Source of the DNA: Actinomycetota bacterium | GTDB lineage: Bacteria > Actinomycetota > Actinomycetes > Nanopelagicales > Nanopelagicaceae | Reading direction: 5' to 3' | DNA length: 64,000 nucleotides | Assembly: GCA_016870975.1 (NCBI GenBank) | Contig: VGAE01000003.1 | Span: forward strand, 46,560 to 110,559 | The notes under the pieces: model-generated | Told to the model about the DNA's origin: nothing | The model's input: only the letters and a program-made list of their open reading frames with translations | Databases searched by the model: none | Made by a program: the position numbers and the translations under genes | Shown here: one piece after another, positions 37,030-47,310 of the stretch | Layout: the number at the start of each line of letters is the position of its first letter | Position numbering within the stretch: the stretch's first letter is position 1

Positions 37030-37337
37030 CATCACTCTGGATTGCAACGCTTGGCGCAAGCCTTGTTTGTTACCTACTTAAGCTCGCCGGTTATCTCGTC
37101 CCCTCATCTTTTCTCTCTAAGCCACGCTTAGTACGAATAAATGAATTAATTCCCGTGGTACTCCTTTGCTCTCTGGTATCCATCCAAACCTTAACTTCAG
37201 AAGCCGAAATATTGATTGACCACCGAATGGGTGGACTAGTAGTTGCATTTTGCGCACTCAAGTTTAAGGCCCCATTCCCAATCATGATGTTGGCTGCAGC
37301 ATTTACCTCAGCATTAATTTATCGACTAGGTATTTGA
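37026..37337 (+). CDS. azlD: AzlD family branched-chain amino acid exporter, small subunit
   Basis: About 103 residues with three or four membrane helices (SLWIATLGASLVCYLLKLAGYLVP, IPVVLLCSLVSIQTL, GGLVVAFCALKF, PIMMLAAAFTSALIYRLG). The start overlaps the azlC stop (ATGA at 37026), a normal arrangement for the two-subunit exporter; an ATG at 37014 is an alternative. Followed by the convergent redoxin gene after about 20 bp. Confidence 0.85.
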   Translation: MTSLWIATLGASLVCYLLKLAGYLVPSSFLSKPRLVRINELIPVVLLCSLVSIQTLTSEAEILIDHRMGGLVVAFCALKFKAPFPIMMLAAAFTSALIYRLGI

Positions 37338-37358
37338 AGATGGTCAGAAACTCTAAAA

Positions 37359-37613
37359 CTAGAGAATCTTTAAGAATTCTAATTTGGCTTTTAGATCATT
37401 GTCCGATGGCTCAGTAAGGTGCGTCCCATCTGGAAAGAGAATCACCGGAATGGAGCGTTGCCCGCCATTAATTTCGATTACTTTTTCGGAGGCAGTTGGG
37501 TCGGCTTCCACGTCGACATAATCGTAAGAAACGTTATTTGAATCTAGAAAGCGCTTAGAGCGACGGCAATCGCCACACCATTCCGCACCATACATTTTCA
37601 CCTGAGTAGACAT
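37359..37613 (-). CDS. Glutaredoxin/mycoredoxin-like protein
   Basis: An 84-residue thioredoxin-fold protein with the redox motif CGDC in MYGAEWCGDCRRSKRFLDSN (Cys14 and Cys17 approximately) and a cis-Pro in SIPVIL. Actinobacterial relatives act as mycoredoxins that use mycothiol, usually with CGYC; the Asp here is a variant. Starts 8 bp upstream-adjacent to dapB on the same strand. Substrate unknown. Confidence 0.82.
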   Translation of the reverse strand: MSTQVKMYGAEWCGDCRRSKRFLDSNNVSYDYVDVEADPTASEKVIEINGGQRSIPVILFPDGTHLTEPSDNDLKAKLEFLKIL

Positions 37614-37620
37614 TTTTCTC

Positions 37621-38364
37621 CTATCCGAGCTGAAGGTAGTTCTCTAGTCCCACTGTTAGTCCTGGGTGTTCTGCCACTTTTCTGCAAGCAAGCAATACCC
37701 CAGGCATGAATCCTTGCCTATCTAGAGAGTCGTGGCGAATCGTGAGTAGTTCACCCTTGTCACCAAAGAGAACTTCTTGATGCGCAACTAAACCTCGAAG
37801 TCGGACCGAGTGAATCGGAATACCTGAAACTTTGGCTCCTCGTGCACCATCTAGAGATTTAGCAGTTTGATCTGGCATTGATCCGAGATTGGCCTCTGAT
37901 CTTGCTGCGGAAATTATTTCTGCTGTTCTTGAAGCAGTTCCGCTCGGGGCATCCACTTTTTCAGGATGGTGAAGTTCAATTATCTCAGCTGATTCAAAAA
38001 ATCGAGCTGCTGTTGCAGCGAACTGCATCATAAGAACCGCGCCGAGGCCGAAGTTAGGCGCGACTAAGACACCGACACTCTTATTCGATGAAAGTAGACT
38101 CTCAATTTTCTTTAAGCGTTCGTTAGTAAATCCTGTTGTGCCAATGACACAATGGATGCCCAAACTTATAGCAATATCAATATTTTTCATTACCGAATCA
38201 GGAGTAGTGAAATCAACCATGACATGAGCACCTCGCATCTGATCAATTGAATCATCAAGATCTAGAGATGCGAAAAGTTCTAAATCTTTTTCACCATTTA
38301 TGGTGCGACATACTTCTTTACCCATCCGACCTTTCGCGCCTAAGACTGCAATCTTTATCGTCAT
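37621..38364 (-). CDS. dapB: 4-hydroxy-tetrahydrodipicolinate reductase
   Basis: NAD(P)H reduction in the diaminopimelate pathway, after DapA. The nucleotide-binding loop is AVLGAKGRMGKEV at residues 6-18; the catalytic block ELHHPEKVDAPSGTA lies near residue 131. Complete at 247 residues. It overlaps the M16 peptidase stop by one base, a pairing seen in other Actinobacteria. Confidence 0.95.
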   Translation of the reverse strand: MTIKIAVLGAKGRMGKEVCRTINGEKDLELFASLDLDDSIDQMRGAHVMVDFTTPDSVMKNIDIAISLGIHCVIGTTGFTNERLKKIESLLSSNKSVGVLVAPNFGLGAVLMMQFAATAARFFESAEIIELHHPEKVDAPSGTASRTAEIISAARSEANLGSMPDQTAKSLDGARGAKVSGIPIHSVRLRGLVAHQEVLFGDKGELLTIRHDSLDRQGFMPGVLLACRKVAEHPGLTVGLENYLQLG

Positions 38365-39644
38365 CAGCGCATCACCTTCTCAAAAAGCGAATCTCTTGAA
38401 AATGGACCCACAACCGCAAGGGTAGGGCTCTTGGTTAGAAACTCGCTAGCTAATTCGCGGACAGCTTTAGAGTCCACACTTGAAACCTCTTTTAGAATCT
38501 CGTCAAAGCCTAGAACTTCACCATGGACTATTTCACTTTTACCGATTCGCGTCATCCTAGAGCCTGTGTCCTCTTGGCTTAGTACAAGAGAGCCAGTCAC
38601 CGCCCCTTGAGCTCGAACTAGCTCTTCATGAGTTAGGCCATTACTTGCTACATCATGCAAAGTCTCACGAATTAAAGAGACGACTTCAAATGCTTTTTTC
38701 GGATTGCAGCCAGCGTAGAAACCTATGAAACCAGTGCCCGAAAATTGCTGTGCATATGAATAGACTGAATAGGCAAGGCCGCGTTTCTCTCGAATTTCTT
38801 GGAAAAGTCTCGAAGACATTCCACCACCAAGTGCGGCTGATAAGACACTCATGGCAAATCTCCGCTTGTCATCTCTTGCTACTCCGGGCACGCCAAGAAA
38901 TAAATGGGCTTGTTCAGTTTTGCGATTAATCACACCCACATTCTGGCTACTTAATCTGACTTTTGCTTTTCGTGAATCCTTACCATTCGCTGATAGGGCT
39001 GAATTATCGAGAAAACTATCATTGGACATAGCCTTAACACTTTCCTCAACAACTCGCTTACTCTTCAAATTTCCAGCAACCGAGATAACAATATTTTCCG
39101 GGAGATACTTTTCTCTATAGTAATTGAATATTGAATTGCGAGACATGCTTTTTATTGATCTGTTTGTACCTAGTATGGGTCGTCCCACAGGAGTATCACC
39201 GTAGAAAGTTTCCGAAAAAAGATCATGGACCAGATCCGAGGGATCGTCATCTCTCATTGAGATTTCTTCAAGGACAACTTTTCGTTCAGCTTCAACATCT
39301 TCAGGTCGTGCTATTGATGAGGTTATTAGATCTGAAATTACATCAATTGCGAGAGATAGATCTTTATCGATAACTCGTGCATAGAAACAGGTATATTCCT
39401 TGGAAGTAAAGGCATTTATCTCACCACCCACCGCATCGATAGCTGAGGAAATATCTAAAGCGGAGCGGCGTTTAGTTCCTTTAAACAATAGGTGCTCTAG
39501 GAAGTGAGATGCACCAGCAACCTTTGGGGTTTCATCGCGGGATCCAACATTTACCCAAATGCCAAAGGCAGCACTTCTGACATCCGGAATTTCTTCAGTG
39601 ACAATGCGCAAGCCGCTTGGATGTACCGCCTTGCGCACCGCCAT
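38364..39644 (-). CDS. M16 family zinc metallopeptidase (insulinase/processing-peptidase type)
   Basis: 426 residues. The inverted zinc motif HxxEH is residues 47-51 (HFLEHLLFKGTKRR), with the third ligand Glu in EAERKVVLEEISM near 128. The second, inactive-like M16 half carries GGGMSSRLFQEIREKRGLAYSVYSY. This arrangement matches the single-chain bacterial homologues of mitochondrial processing peptidase. Substrate unknown. Lies 6 bp after pnp and is coupled to dapB, as in Streptomyces. Confidence 0.92.
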   Translation of the reverse strand: MAVRKAVHPSGLRIVTEEIPDVRSAAFGIWVNVGSRDETPKVAGASHFLEHLLFKGTKRRSALDISSAIDAVGGEINAFTSKEYTCFYARVIDKDLSLAIDVISDLITSSIARPEDVEAERKVVLEEISMRDDDPSDLVHDLFSETFYGDTPVGRPILGTNRSIKSMSRNSIFNYYREKYLPENIVISVAGNLKSKRVVEESVKAMSNDSFLDNSALSANGKDSRKAKVRLSSQNVGVINRKTEQAHLFLGVPGVARDDKRRFAMSVLSAALGGGMSSRLFQEIREKRGLAYSVYSYAQQFSGTGFIGFYAGCNPKKAFEVVSLIRETLHDVASNGLTHEELVRAQGAVTGSLVLSQEDTGSRMTRIGKSEIVHGEVLGFDEILKEVSSVDSKAVRELASEFLTKSPTLAVVGPFSRDSLFEKVMR

Positions 39645-39650
39645 CTTTAA

Positions 39651-41843
39651 TTACTCACTAGCCGAATCTTCAAAGACTGAAATTAAAGAGAGTTTTCCCC
39701 TCGGGTCAATCTCTCCAATTTCAACATGCACCTTATCGCCAACCTTCATTACATCTTCCAAATTTTCGATGCGTTTTCCACCATGCATCTTTCTAATTTG
39801 AGAGATATGAAGGAGCCCATCTTTGCCGGGCAGAAGATTTATGAAAGCACCAAATGCTGCCAATTTAACAACTGAGCCGTTATATCGCTCTCCTACTTCA
39901 GGGAGCTTTGGGTCTGCGATGCCAAGGATTTGTGCCTTTGCCGCATCCGCTGCCGTTCCGTTGGTGGCTCCGATATAAATAGTTCCATCATCTTCAATCG
40001 TAATCTCAGCACCAGTCTCTTCTTGGATCTGATTAATGACCTTACCTTTAGGTCCAATGATGGCACCTATCTGATCAACTGGAATCTTGATACTCATTAT
40101 TCTCGGAGCCAATGGATTCATTTCATCAGGTCTATCTATTGCTTGAGTCATAACATCGAGAATCGCTAACCGTGCCTCTTTTGCTTGTAGCAAGGCAGCT
40201 GCGAGAACTTTCGCCGGAATTCCATCTAACTTAGTATCGAGTTGAAGTGCAGTAACAAATTCTTCTGTTCCCGCGACTTTGAAATCCATATCGCCGAATG
40301 CGTCTTCCGCGCCAAGGATGTCCGTCAGCGCAACATATTCAGTCTTTCCGTCAACTTCGTCTGAAATTAGACCCATTGCAATTCCAGCAACCGCCGCCTT
40401 AAGAGGCACTCCAGCGTTGAGAAGAGAGAGCGTTGAAGCACAGACAGACCCCATTGAAGTTGATCCATTCGAACCAAGCGCTTCTGAAACTTGTCGAATT
40501 GCATATGGAAATTCTTCGCGCGGCGGAAGTACCGGTAACAGCGCACGTTCAGCAAGTGCACCATGACCAATCTCGCGACGTTTTGGAGAACCGACTCGAC
40601 CAGTCTCGCCGGTTGAATATGGCGGGAAGTTGTAGTTATGCATATATCGCTTGTGATCTTCTGGATTCAACGTGTCTAACTGTTGCTCCATCTTTAACAT
40701 GTTGAGAGTGGTCACACCCAGGATCTGTGTTTCGCCGCGCTCAAATAAGGCCGAGCCATGAACTCTAGGCAAGACTTCAACTTCAGCAGTAAGAGGGCGA
40801 ATATCCTTTAGACCACGCCCATCAATTCGTACTTTTTCTCGAAGAACTCTCTGTCGAACGAGTTTCTTTGTTAAGGAGCGCAAAGCGGCTGATATTTCTT
40901 TCTCACGCCCTTCAAACGAGGGATCTAGAGATTCTTGAACTGAAGACGTAATCGAATCTATCTCAGTTTCACGCTCTTGTTTTCCTGCAATAGTCAGAGC
41001 CTTACTTAATTTGTCCCTTGCAGCTTTTTCAACAGCCTCAAATGCATCCGGTTGATAGTCGAGAAAAACTGGAAATTCAGCAGTTGGCTTTGCTGCAACT
41101 TTTGCCAATTTAAGCTGGGCTTCACAGAGCGTCTTAATAAATGGTTTTGCCGCTTCAAGACCGGCGCCAACTACCTCTTCGGTAGGTGCTCCAGCTCCAT
41201 CGGCAATAAGTGAAATAGTTCTGGTTGTTGCTTCCGCTTCAACCATCATAATTGCGACATCGTCACCAGCGATTCTGCCTGCAACGACCATATCAAATGT
41301 AGCTCGCTCAAGATCACTGTGATTCGGGAACGCCACCCATTGATCATCAATCAAAGCCACACGAACTCCACCAATTGGACCTGTGAATGGCAGTCCTGCT
41401 AATTGAGTGGACATCGAAGCGGCGTTAATCGCAATCACGTCGTACATGTGATTTGGATCCAGTGCCATCACCGTTACAACAATTTGGACTTCATTTCGAA
41501 GTCCCTTTATAAATGATGGGCGAAGTGGTCGATCAATTAAACGACAGGTAAGAATGGCATCCTCTGAGGGACGGCCTTCCCTTCTAAAAAATGATCCAGG
41601 TATCCGACCTACCGAATACATTCGTTCTTCCACATCTACTGTTAGTGGGAAGAAATCAAATTGTTCTTTAGGATTTTTTGACGCAGTCGTTGCAGATAGC
41701 AACATCGTCTCATCATCCAAGTAAACAACTGCAGTACCTGCCGCCTGTCGAGCTAATCGGCCGGTTTCAAAACGAATCTCTCGTTTTCCAAATTTACCGT
41801 TATCAATCTTTGCAACGGCATTCTTAACGTCTTGACCCTCCAT
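39651..41843 (-). CDS. pnp: Polyribonucleotide nucleotidyltransferase (PNPase)
   Basis: A phosphorolytic 3'-5' exoribonuclease. Two RNase PH folds ([48 protein letters not shown] in the first; [13 protein letters not shown] and [26 protein letters not shown] in the second), then a KH domain ([23 protein letters not shown]) and an S1 domain ([33 protein letters not shown]). At 730 residues it is full length. An AGGAG site precedes the ATG. Its leader carries the probable actino-pnp structure. Confidence 0.97.
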   Translation of the reverse strand: MEGQDVKNAVAKIDNGKFGKREIRFETGRLARQAAGTAVVYLDDETMLLSATTASKNPKEQFDFFPLTVDVEERMYSVGRIPGSFFRREGRPSEDAILTCRLIDRPLRPSFIKGLRNEVQIVVTVMALDPNHMYDVIAINAASMSTQLAGLPFTGPIGGVRVALIDDQWVAFPNHSDLERATFDMVVAGRIAGDDVAIMMVEAEATTRTISLIADGAGAPTEEVVGAGLEAAKPFIKTLCEAQLKLAKVAAKPTAEFPVFLDYQPDAFEAVEKAARDKLSKALTIAGKQERETEIDSITSSVQESLDPSFEGREKEISAALRSLTKKLVRQRVLREKVRIDGRGLKDIRPLTAEVEVLPRVHGSALFERGETQILGVTTLNMLKMEQQLDTLNPEDHKRYMHNYNFPPYSTGETGRVGSPKRREIGHGALAERALLPVLPPREEFPYAIRQVSEALGSNGSTSMGSVCASTLSLLNAGVPLKAAVAGIAMGLISDEVDGKTEYVALTDILGAEDAFGDMDFKVAGTEEFVTALQLDTKLDGIPAKVLAAALLQAKEARLAILDVMTQAIDRPDEMNPLAPRIMSIKIPVDQIGAIIGPKGKVINQIQEETGAEITIEDDGTIYIGATNGTAADAAKAQILGIADPKLPEVGERYNGSVVKLAAFGAFINLLPGKDGLLHISQIRKMHGGKRIENLEDVMKVGDKVHVEIGEIDPRGKLSLISVFEDSASE

Positions 41844-41854
41844 GGGTCTCTCCT

Positions 41855-41965
41855 ATTCTCTGAATCTTCGCCGCATCTAGAGAATGGATCTTCGATCGAA
41901 GCTCACGGATTCATTCCGGAAGCCACCACCGAGGACCAATCAACTAGTCCGCGAAAATTCCTATT
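41855..41965 (-). ncRNA. Probable actino-pnp RNA motif in the pnp leader
   Basis: The 136-bp rpsO-pnp gap holds several inverted repeats on the minus strand: GGACTA/TGGTCC with a 6-nt loop, a 12-bp palindrome CTTCGATCGAAG, and ATTCTCT/AGAGAAT (41855-41885) whose 3' arm abuts the pnp ribosome binding site. Rfam describes a conserved actino-pnp RNA in exactly this position in Actinobacteria. The assignment rests on position and hairpins, not on an alignment. It may be an RNase III target for PNPase autocontrol. Confidence 0.6.
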
Positions 41966-41979
41966 TACTTTTTTGCAAA

Positions 41980-42249
41980 CTAACGGCGTATGCCAAGTTT
42001 GTCGATGATCGCGCGATAACGAGCGATATCCTTCTTTGCAAGGTATTGCAAAATTCTGCGACGACGACCCACTAAAAGCAGAAGTCCACGGCGATTGTGG
42101 TGATCGTTCTGGTTGGTTTGAAGGTGATCAGTTAGTTGATCAATTCGCTTTGAAAGTAACGCTACCTGCGCTTCCGGGCTACCAGTGTCAGATGCAGAGG
42201 CGCCAAACTTATTAATTACTTCTTTTTTCTCGGCAGGTTTTAATGCCAT
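41980..42249 (-). CDS. rpsO: 30S ribosomal protein S15
   Basis: 89 residues with the full S15 signature, including [59 protein letters not shown]. Binds the 16S rRNA central domain early in 30S assembly. The rpsO-pnp order is ancient. Its 121-bp upstream region holds only weak inverted repeats (CGAG/CTCG), and an S15-binding autoregulatory leader cannot be shown by eye. Confidence 0.97.
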   Translation of the reverse strand: MALKPAEKKEVINKFGASASDTGSPEAQVALLSKRIDQLTDHLQTNQNDHHNRRGLLLLVGRRRRILQYLAKKDIARYRAIIDKLGIRR

Positions 42250-42370
42250 TTATCTTCCTTTACATCTTTCACGAGGGCTCTCGGTCTTATACACGAGCGC
42301 ACACTTTCTCGCTTGAGAGGAGAAATCTACCAGCGGATTTAGCAACCCGGAAATCCAGCCATTTTCACGC

Positions 42371-43285
42371 TCAATTTCGCGTTAACTCTTTCGCCTTTTC
42401 ACAATCGACCTTCATTTGTGCAAGTAAAGGTTCTAGTCCGTCAAACTTAATAGTGTCACGTAACCGCCAACCAAATTCCACCCGCGCGACTTTGTCATGT
42501 AGCTCTAGATTTTTTTGATCAAGTGCGTAAGCCTCAACTTGGCGATTCCGTTCGCCAGCAAATGTAGGGTTTGTTCCAACTGAAATAGCTGCCGGCCATT
42601 TATTTCCCTCAACAGATAACCAGCCAGCATAAACTCCATCTGAAGGAATTGTACTTCGCTTAGTTAGAGAAATATTCGCCGTTGGATATCCAATAGTTCT
42701 TCCTCTTTTCTCACCATGTATGACATTCCCAATAAGCACATGAGGTCGCGTAAGAAGCTCCCGCGCAATCTCGATATTCCCATTTGTAATTGCTTCACGG
42801 ATACGAGTGGACGATATTGAAGTACCTAATTCAACAGCTAAATCCAAACCCGTAACTGCAACTCCACTAAATTCTTGTAAGTATGCAACGTCTCCCATAG
42901 CCTTGTGGCCAAATCTGAAGTTACTTCCTACGGTAATTGACTTTGCATTCAAATTGTCCTTTATAATTTTGTCAATAAACTCTTTAGGAGACGTTTCGGA
43001 TAATTCCTTGGTAAATGAAAGAACTGCAACACTTGAGACTCCACTTTCGATTAAATAACTAATGCGCTCATTAAGAGGTAGTAATTCGGTTAGAGCAATT
43101 GTTGGATTTAAAACCTCTTCAGGATGCGGATAGAAAGTTAATGCAACAACTTCTCCACTTTCTCTCGCCTTATTAATTATCAGCTGGTGACCTTTGTGGA
43201 CGCCATCGAAAATACCAATGACAACCGCGCATCCCAGAGTTGGGACGCCATGCCACTCGATCTCAAAGGGCTGACTCATGCCCAT
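42371..43285 (-). CDS. ribF: Bifunctional riboflavin kinase / FAD synthetase
   Basis: Converts riboflavin to FMN and FAD. The N-terminal adenylyltransferase domain has VVIGIFDGVHKGHQLI and ISSTRIREAITNG; the C-terminal kinase has GRTIGYPTANI and SDGVYAGWL with GTNPTF. At 304 residues it is complete. Starts 8 bp downstream of truB; the truB-ribF-rpsO order is common in Actinobacteria. Supplies FAD for ThyX and the oxidoreductase. Confidence 0.95.
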   Translation of the reverse strand: MGMSQPFEIEWHGVPTLGCAVVIGIFDGVHKGHQLIINKARESGEVVALTFYPHPEEVLNPTIALTELLPLNERISYLIESGVSSVAVLSFTKELSETSPKEFIDKIIKDNLNAKSITVGSNFRFGHKAMGDVAYLQEFSGVAVTGLDLAVELGTSISSTRIREAITNGNIEIARELLTRPHVLIGNVIHGEKRGRTIGYPTANISLTKRSTIPSDGVYAGWLSVEGNKWPAAISVGTNPTFAGERNRQVEAYALDQKNLELHDKVARVEFGWRLRDTIKFDGLEPLLAQMKVDCEKAKELTRN

Positions 43286-43292
43286 AATTCTT

Positions 43293-44150
43293 TCATGGAT
43301 TTAGAACTGTAGTCGGTTGAGCCACTGTAGAAGTATTTTTGATTATGGCTATAGCCTCTCCAAGATCATTCACCGCAACGCCCGGGCCAGAGAAATCTGA
43401 TTGAGGAATCTGTTGTCCATGCTTAATTTTGGCGATTTCGTCATCTTTCATGTGACGAATCGGAAGAATCTTGCTTATTGTTTCTGTAAGAGGAAGTAAT
43501 CCGGCATTTTCTGGCGTATCAGCTACATTTATTTCAAATGGATAGGCAGCGATTCGACGCAAAGCAATGAGATTACCGCCTACGCCTAAATCTCTTCCCA
43601 AATCCCTAGCAATTGCTCGAATATATGTTCCTGCTGAGCAAGTTACATCAATACTTACCTCAACTCCCTCATTGCGAAGAATGCCATTTATTGTGAGGGA
43701 TTTTATATTTACTTCGCGAGCAGGAATATCAACGCTCTCACCTTTTCGTACCAGCTCGTAAGCACGTTTGCCGGCAATTTTTATCGCTGAAACTGAACTC
43801 GGTACTTGTCTCATTACGCCGACAAATTTCTGAAGCGCATCTTCAATCTGGAGATCTGTTATCTGACTAGCGTCTTGTCTTGTAATTACTTCGCCCTCTT
43901 TATCATCTGTCGAAGTTGCAACGCCAAGTTGTACGGTTGCTAGATAACGTTTTTCACCTTCCATTATGTATTGGAGAAATTTAGTCCCGTTATTGATTCC
44001 AATTACGAGAACTCCCGTTGCCATCGGGTCGAGTGTTCCAGCATGGCCAACCCGTTTGGTCGCAAATCTACGTCTAATTTGAGCAACAACGCCATGGCTT
44101 GTTAATCCGCTTGGTTTATCAATTACTAGAAACCCGTGCTGAAGTTTCAT
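43293..44150 (-). CDS. truB: tRNA pseudouridine(55) synthase
   Basis: Makes pseudouridine 55 in the T-loop of tRNAs. Catalytic Asp41 is in GHAGTLDPMATGVLVIGI; KPSGLTSHGVV at the N-terminus and CSAGTYIRAIARDLG in the middle are typical. Complete at 285 residues. Overlaps rbfA by 4 bp. Confidence 0.96.
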   Translation of the reverse strand: MKLQHGFLVIDKPSGLTSHGVVAQIRRRFATKRVGHAGTLDPMATGVLVIGINNGTKFLQYIMEGEKRYLATVQLGVATSTDDKEGEVITRQDASQITDLQIEDALQKFVGVMRQVPSSVSAIKIAGKRAYELVRKGESVDIPAREVNIKSLTINGILRNEGVEVSIDVTCSAGTYIRAIARDLGRDLGVGGNLIALRRIAAYPFEINVADTPENAGLLPLTETISKILPIRHMKDDEIAKIKHGQQIPQSDFSGPGVAVNDLGEAIAIIKNTSTVAQPTTVLNP

Positions 44151-44581
44151 TCAGAGGCTAAATCGCGGGCCGTTCGATATGGAGTTTCGCCTCCGATTGG
44201 CCTAGCCGACTCTCTAAGATGCGCAATTTCTTCGTCATGTTTTCTGACTTGATCTAGTAATTCCTCAAAATTTCTAGCTGATTCGGAGAGCGCATCCACG
44301 ATGAAGGTCAGAGTTGGCACAATTCGGGTTCCAAGTTCTCTTCCAACTTCCGTTCGCAAAACCCCTTTTGCACTCTCCAAAGCTTTAGCAGTGTTTGCTC
44401 GCGCCTCGTCGTCACCGAGAACTGTGTAGAAGATTGAGGCTTGCTGCAGATCTCCGGTCACGCGGACATCAGTTATGGTGATGAAACCTAGGCGTGGATC
44501 TTTGATTCGATTCTCAAGAGCTTGGGCAACGACCACTTTAATACGGTCGGCGACTTTAGCCGCCCGATGCGACTTCCCCAT
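44147..44581 (-). CDS. rbfA: Ribosome-binding factor A
   Basis: 144 residues with a KH-like fold: ADRIKVVVAQALENRIKDPRLGFITITDVRVTGDLQQASIFYTVLG. Helps mature the 5' end of 16S rRNA. Overlaps truB by 4 bp and the infB stop by one base, so the infB-rbfA-truB cluster is tightly coupled. Confidence 0.95.
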   Translation of the reverse strand: MGKSHRAAKVADRIKVVVAQALENRIKDPRLGFITITDVRVTGDLQQASIFYTVLGDDEARANTAKALESAKGVLRTEVGRELGTRIVPTLTFIVDALSESARNFEELLDQVRKHDEEIAHLRESARPIGGETPYRTARDLASE

Positions 44582-47151
44582 TATGCACGCTTCTTCTCGC
44601 GCATCTCGAATACCTCGACAGAATCTCCTACTTGGATATCTTTAAAGGAACCAAGACCAATACCACACTCATAGCCCTCGCGAATTTCAGTTGCATCATC
44701 TTTAAATCTCCGCAGAGATTCAATCACTAAATTATCTCCGACAACGACGCCGTCACGAAGAACGCGCGCTTTTGCATTTCTGCGAATAATTCCGGAACTA
44801 ACCAATGATCCAGAAATAGTGCCGAACTTGCTGGACTTGAAAACCTCGCGAACTTCGGCAGAGCCGATTGTTGCCTCTTCATACTCTGGTTTTAAGAGAC
44901 CCTTAAGTGCTGCCTCAATCTCCTCGATTGCTTTATAGATAACGGAGTAGAAGCGAACTTCAACTCCTTCTTCATCGGCAAAAGTCGCGGTCTGTGGTTC
45001 CGGTTTTACATTGAAGCCAACAACAACGGCACCCGATGCAGAAGCTAGAGTGATATCGCTCTTTGTGATCGCGCCTACTCCTCGATGGATTACTCGAAGG
45101 TCAACTTCACTTCCAACATCTAATTGAACTAGTGCATCTTCCAAGGCTTCTACAGATCCACTCACATCGCCCTTCAAAATGAGATTAAGTGTCGTGACCT
45201 TCGATTTCTCAAGGAAGTCCTCAAGCGAAACTTTTTTACGGGCTTTAGCTAATGCGGCATGTCGCTCTCCTGCCTGGCGCTTTTCAGCAATTTGACGCGC
45301 CGTTCTATCGTCAGGAGCCACAATAAAGTTGTCACCCGCGTTTGGAACTGAGGTAAACCCTAAAACTTGAACCGGTCTGGATGGGCCAGCAATTTCAACA
45401 TTATTTCCAAATTCATCCATCATTGCACGAACGCGACCAGAGGCTGATCCAGCAACAATTGCATCACCGGTACGTAATGTTCCGCGTTGAACTAGCACGG
45501 TTGTGACTGGGCCACGCCCACGATCTAGATGAGCCTCGATAGCAACGCCACGAGCATCATCATCATGAATTGCGCGCAAATCAATTGCGGCATCGGCTGT
45601 TAACAAGATTGCATCAATTAATTCTGAGATACCTTTTCCGGAAATTGCAGAGACGTCAGCAAATAAGGTATCACCACCATATTCCTCTGCGATCAAATTG
45701 TATTCGGTTAATTGTTGTCTAACTTTTCCAGGATTTGCACCTTCTTTATCAACTTTATTGACGGCAACAACTATTGGAACGCTGGCTGCTTGGGCATGAT
45801 TGAGCGCTTCTATAGTCTGAGGCATTACTCCATCATCGGCGGCAACTACGAGTACGGCGATATCGGTAACTTTCGCACCGCGAGCTCGCATGGCGGTAAA
45901 AGCTTCATGACCAGGAGTATCGATAAAACTAATCGCTCTATTAATTCCGTTGTGATCGTGGTGGATTTGATAGGCACCGATATGTTGAGTGATGCCTCCT
46001 GCTTCGCCTTTTACCACCTCTGTCTGGCGAATCGCATCCAAAAGTCTCGTCTTTCCGTGATCAACATGGCCCATAACAGTCACAACCGGAGGTCTGATCT
46101 CTAAATCATCCGGAGAGATCTCTGCCAATTCCTTATCCAAATCAATATCAAATTGCTCCAAAATCTCTCTATCTTCATCTTCTGGAGAAACTATGGTGAT
46201 CTTGTATCCATACTCGTTACCGAGCATCTCAAGAGTGCTTTCATCTACAGTCTGAGTTGCGGTAACCATTTCACCAAGATGGAATAGAACCGATACTAAA
46301 GCCGCGGGATCTGCGCCAATTTTCTCGGCAAAATCTGCAAGTGAAGCGCCTCGTCTTAATCTCACTTGAGTTGATCCGTTGCCGCGCGGAACTATGGCGC
46401 CGCCAATCGTTGGAGCTTCCATGTTATCTATCTCTTCGCGAAGCGCTTTCTTGCTCTTGTAATTCTTTTTCTTTCCGCCACCTTTACCAAAGGCGCCACC
46501 AGCTCCTGGTCGTTGGCCAGGACGGCCTGGACCTCCTGGGCCACCTGGACGAGGCGCGCCACCTTGATTGCGATAGGGAGATGTTGTTGGTGCGCCACGA
46601 CCTGGAGTTGTTCTTGGTCCGCGACCATCTGTGCGATTTTGATCTGGGCGTTGTGGTCGCGCTGCAAAGCCAGGACGAACCGATCCCGGTCGCGGTCCTG
46701 CTAACGGTCCTCTATCGCCGCGAGGCGCTGGACGTGGAGGTCTGGCAGCGCTTGTGCCAAATGGATTATTTCCTGGACGCGCCGCAAGTGGTCGCAGTGG
46801 ACGTGGACCAGATGTTCCAAATGGATTATTTCCTGGACGCGGTGCAGGTGGACGCAGTGGTTGAGGAATATTTGAATTTTTTGTATTTACTGAAGGTGGA
46901 ACTTCTGGGATGTTTTTTTCAATAGCTGGAATTTCGACATCGCTCTTTTTTGCAGCAGCTTTCTTAGCGCGCTTTTCGACTGCCGGCTTATTTACCGGCG
47001 GAAATTTATCTAGAAATTTTCTGACTACTGGCGGCTCGACCGTTGAGGAGGCAGAGCGAACAAACTCGCCCATCTCCTGGAGCTTGGCAAGGACATCTTT
47101 GCTCTCCATGCCAACATCTTTTGCTAATTCGTAAACGCGGACCTTTGCCAC
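44581..47151 (-). CDS. infB: Translation initiation factor IF-2
   Basis: Delivers initiator tRNA to the ribosome. An IF2-N helix at the start ([27 protein letters not shown]) leads into a low-complexity Pro/Gly/Arg-rich linker, then the G domain: GHVDHGKT near residue 362, [13 protein letters not shown]. Four C-terminal domains end the 856 residues. The linker contains a 20-residue tandem repeat. GTG start with AGGAG 4 nt upstream. No ylxR gene is found in the 159-bp gap to nusA. Confidence 0.97.
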   Translation of the reverse strand: MAKVRVYELAKDVGMESKDVLAKLQEMGEFVRSASSTVEPPVVRKFLDKFPPVNKPAVEKRAKKAAAKKSDVEIPAIEKNIPEVPPSVNTKNSNIPQPLRPPAPRPGNNPFGTSGPRPLRPLAARPGNNPFGTSAARPPRPAPRGDRGPLAGPRPGSVRPGFAARPQRPDQNRTDGRGPRTTPGRGAPTTSPYRNQGGAPRPGGPGGPGRPGQRPGAGGAFGKGGGKKKNYKSKKALREEIDNMEAPTIGGAIVPRGNGSTQVRLRRGASLADFAEKIGADPAALVSVLFHLGEMVTATQTVDESTLEMLGNEYGYKITIVSPEDEDREILEQFDIDLDKELAEISPDDLEIRPPVVTVMGHVDHGKTRLLDAIRQTEVVKGEAGGITQHIGAYQIHHDHNGINRAISFIDTPGHEAFTAMRARGAKVTDIAVLVVAADDGVMPQTIEALNHAQAASVPIVVAVNKVDKEGANPGKVRQQLTEYNLIAEEYGGDTLFADVSAISGKGISELIDAILLTADAAIDLRAIHDDDARGVAIEAHLDRGRGPVTTVLVQRGTLRTGDAIVAGSASGRVRAMMDEFGNNVEIAGPSRPVQVLGFTSVPNAGDNFIVAPDDRTARQIAEKRQAGERHAALAKARKKVSLEDFLEKSKVTTLNLILKGDVSGSVEALEDALVQLDVGSEVDLRVIHRGVGAITKSDITLASASGAVVVGFNVKPEPQTATFADEEGVEVRFYSVIYKAIEEIEAALKGLLKPEYEEATIGSAEVREVFKSSKFGTISGSLVSSGIIRRNAKARVLRDGVVVGDNLVIESLRRFKDDATEIREGYECGIGLGSFKDIQVGDSVEVFEMREKKRA
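46757..46860 (-). repeat. 60-bp tandem repeat in the IF-2 linker
   Basis: Two copies (46757-46800 and 46817-46860) share 25 identical leading bases and few differences after that. They encode [10 protein letters not shown] plus a Pro/Arg spacer twice. The period of 60 bp keeps frame, so copy-number change would alter linker length without breaking IF-2. Confidence 0.85.
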
Positions 47152-47310
47152 TTCTCTCCTTCTGTGGCCCCGCGAAATAGTTTTGCGCGAAGCCTAAATT
47201 GACCTACTCATGATCTAGGGGTGCTCATTTGAGTGCCATTGCCTTCGCTCCTAATAAGTGAATCCGTAAGCGGATCTAGTGAGAACCATACCGGGAGTTT
47301 GGCATTTCGG

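Noticed and set aside
37351..37364. Small hairpin CTCTA/TAGAG between azlD and the redoxin gene
   Set aside because: Five A/T-rich pairs and no T-run; too weak to call a terminator between these convergent genes.
46341..46925. 194-codon plus-strand open frame
   Set aside because: Lies antisense to the repeat-rich IF-2 linker; its leucine/arginine-rich sequence is a by-product of the Pro/Gly/Arg codons on the other strand.
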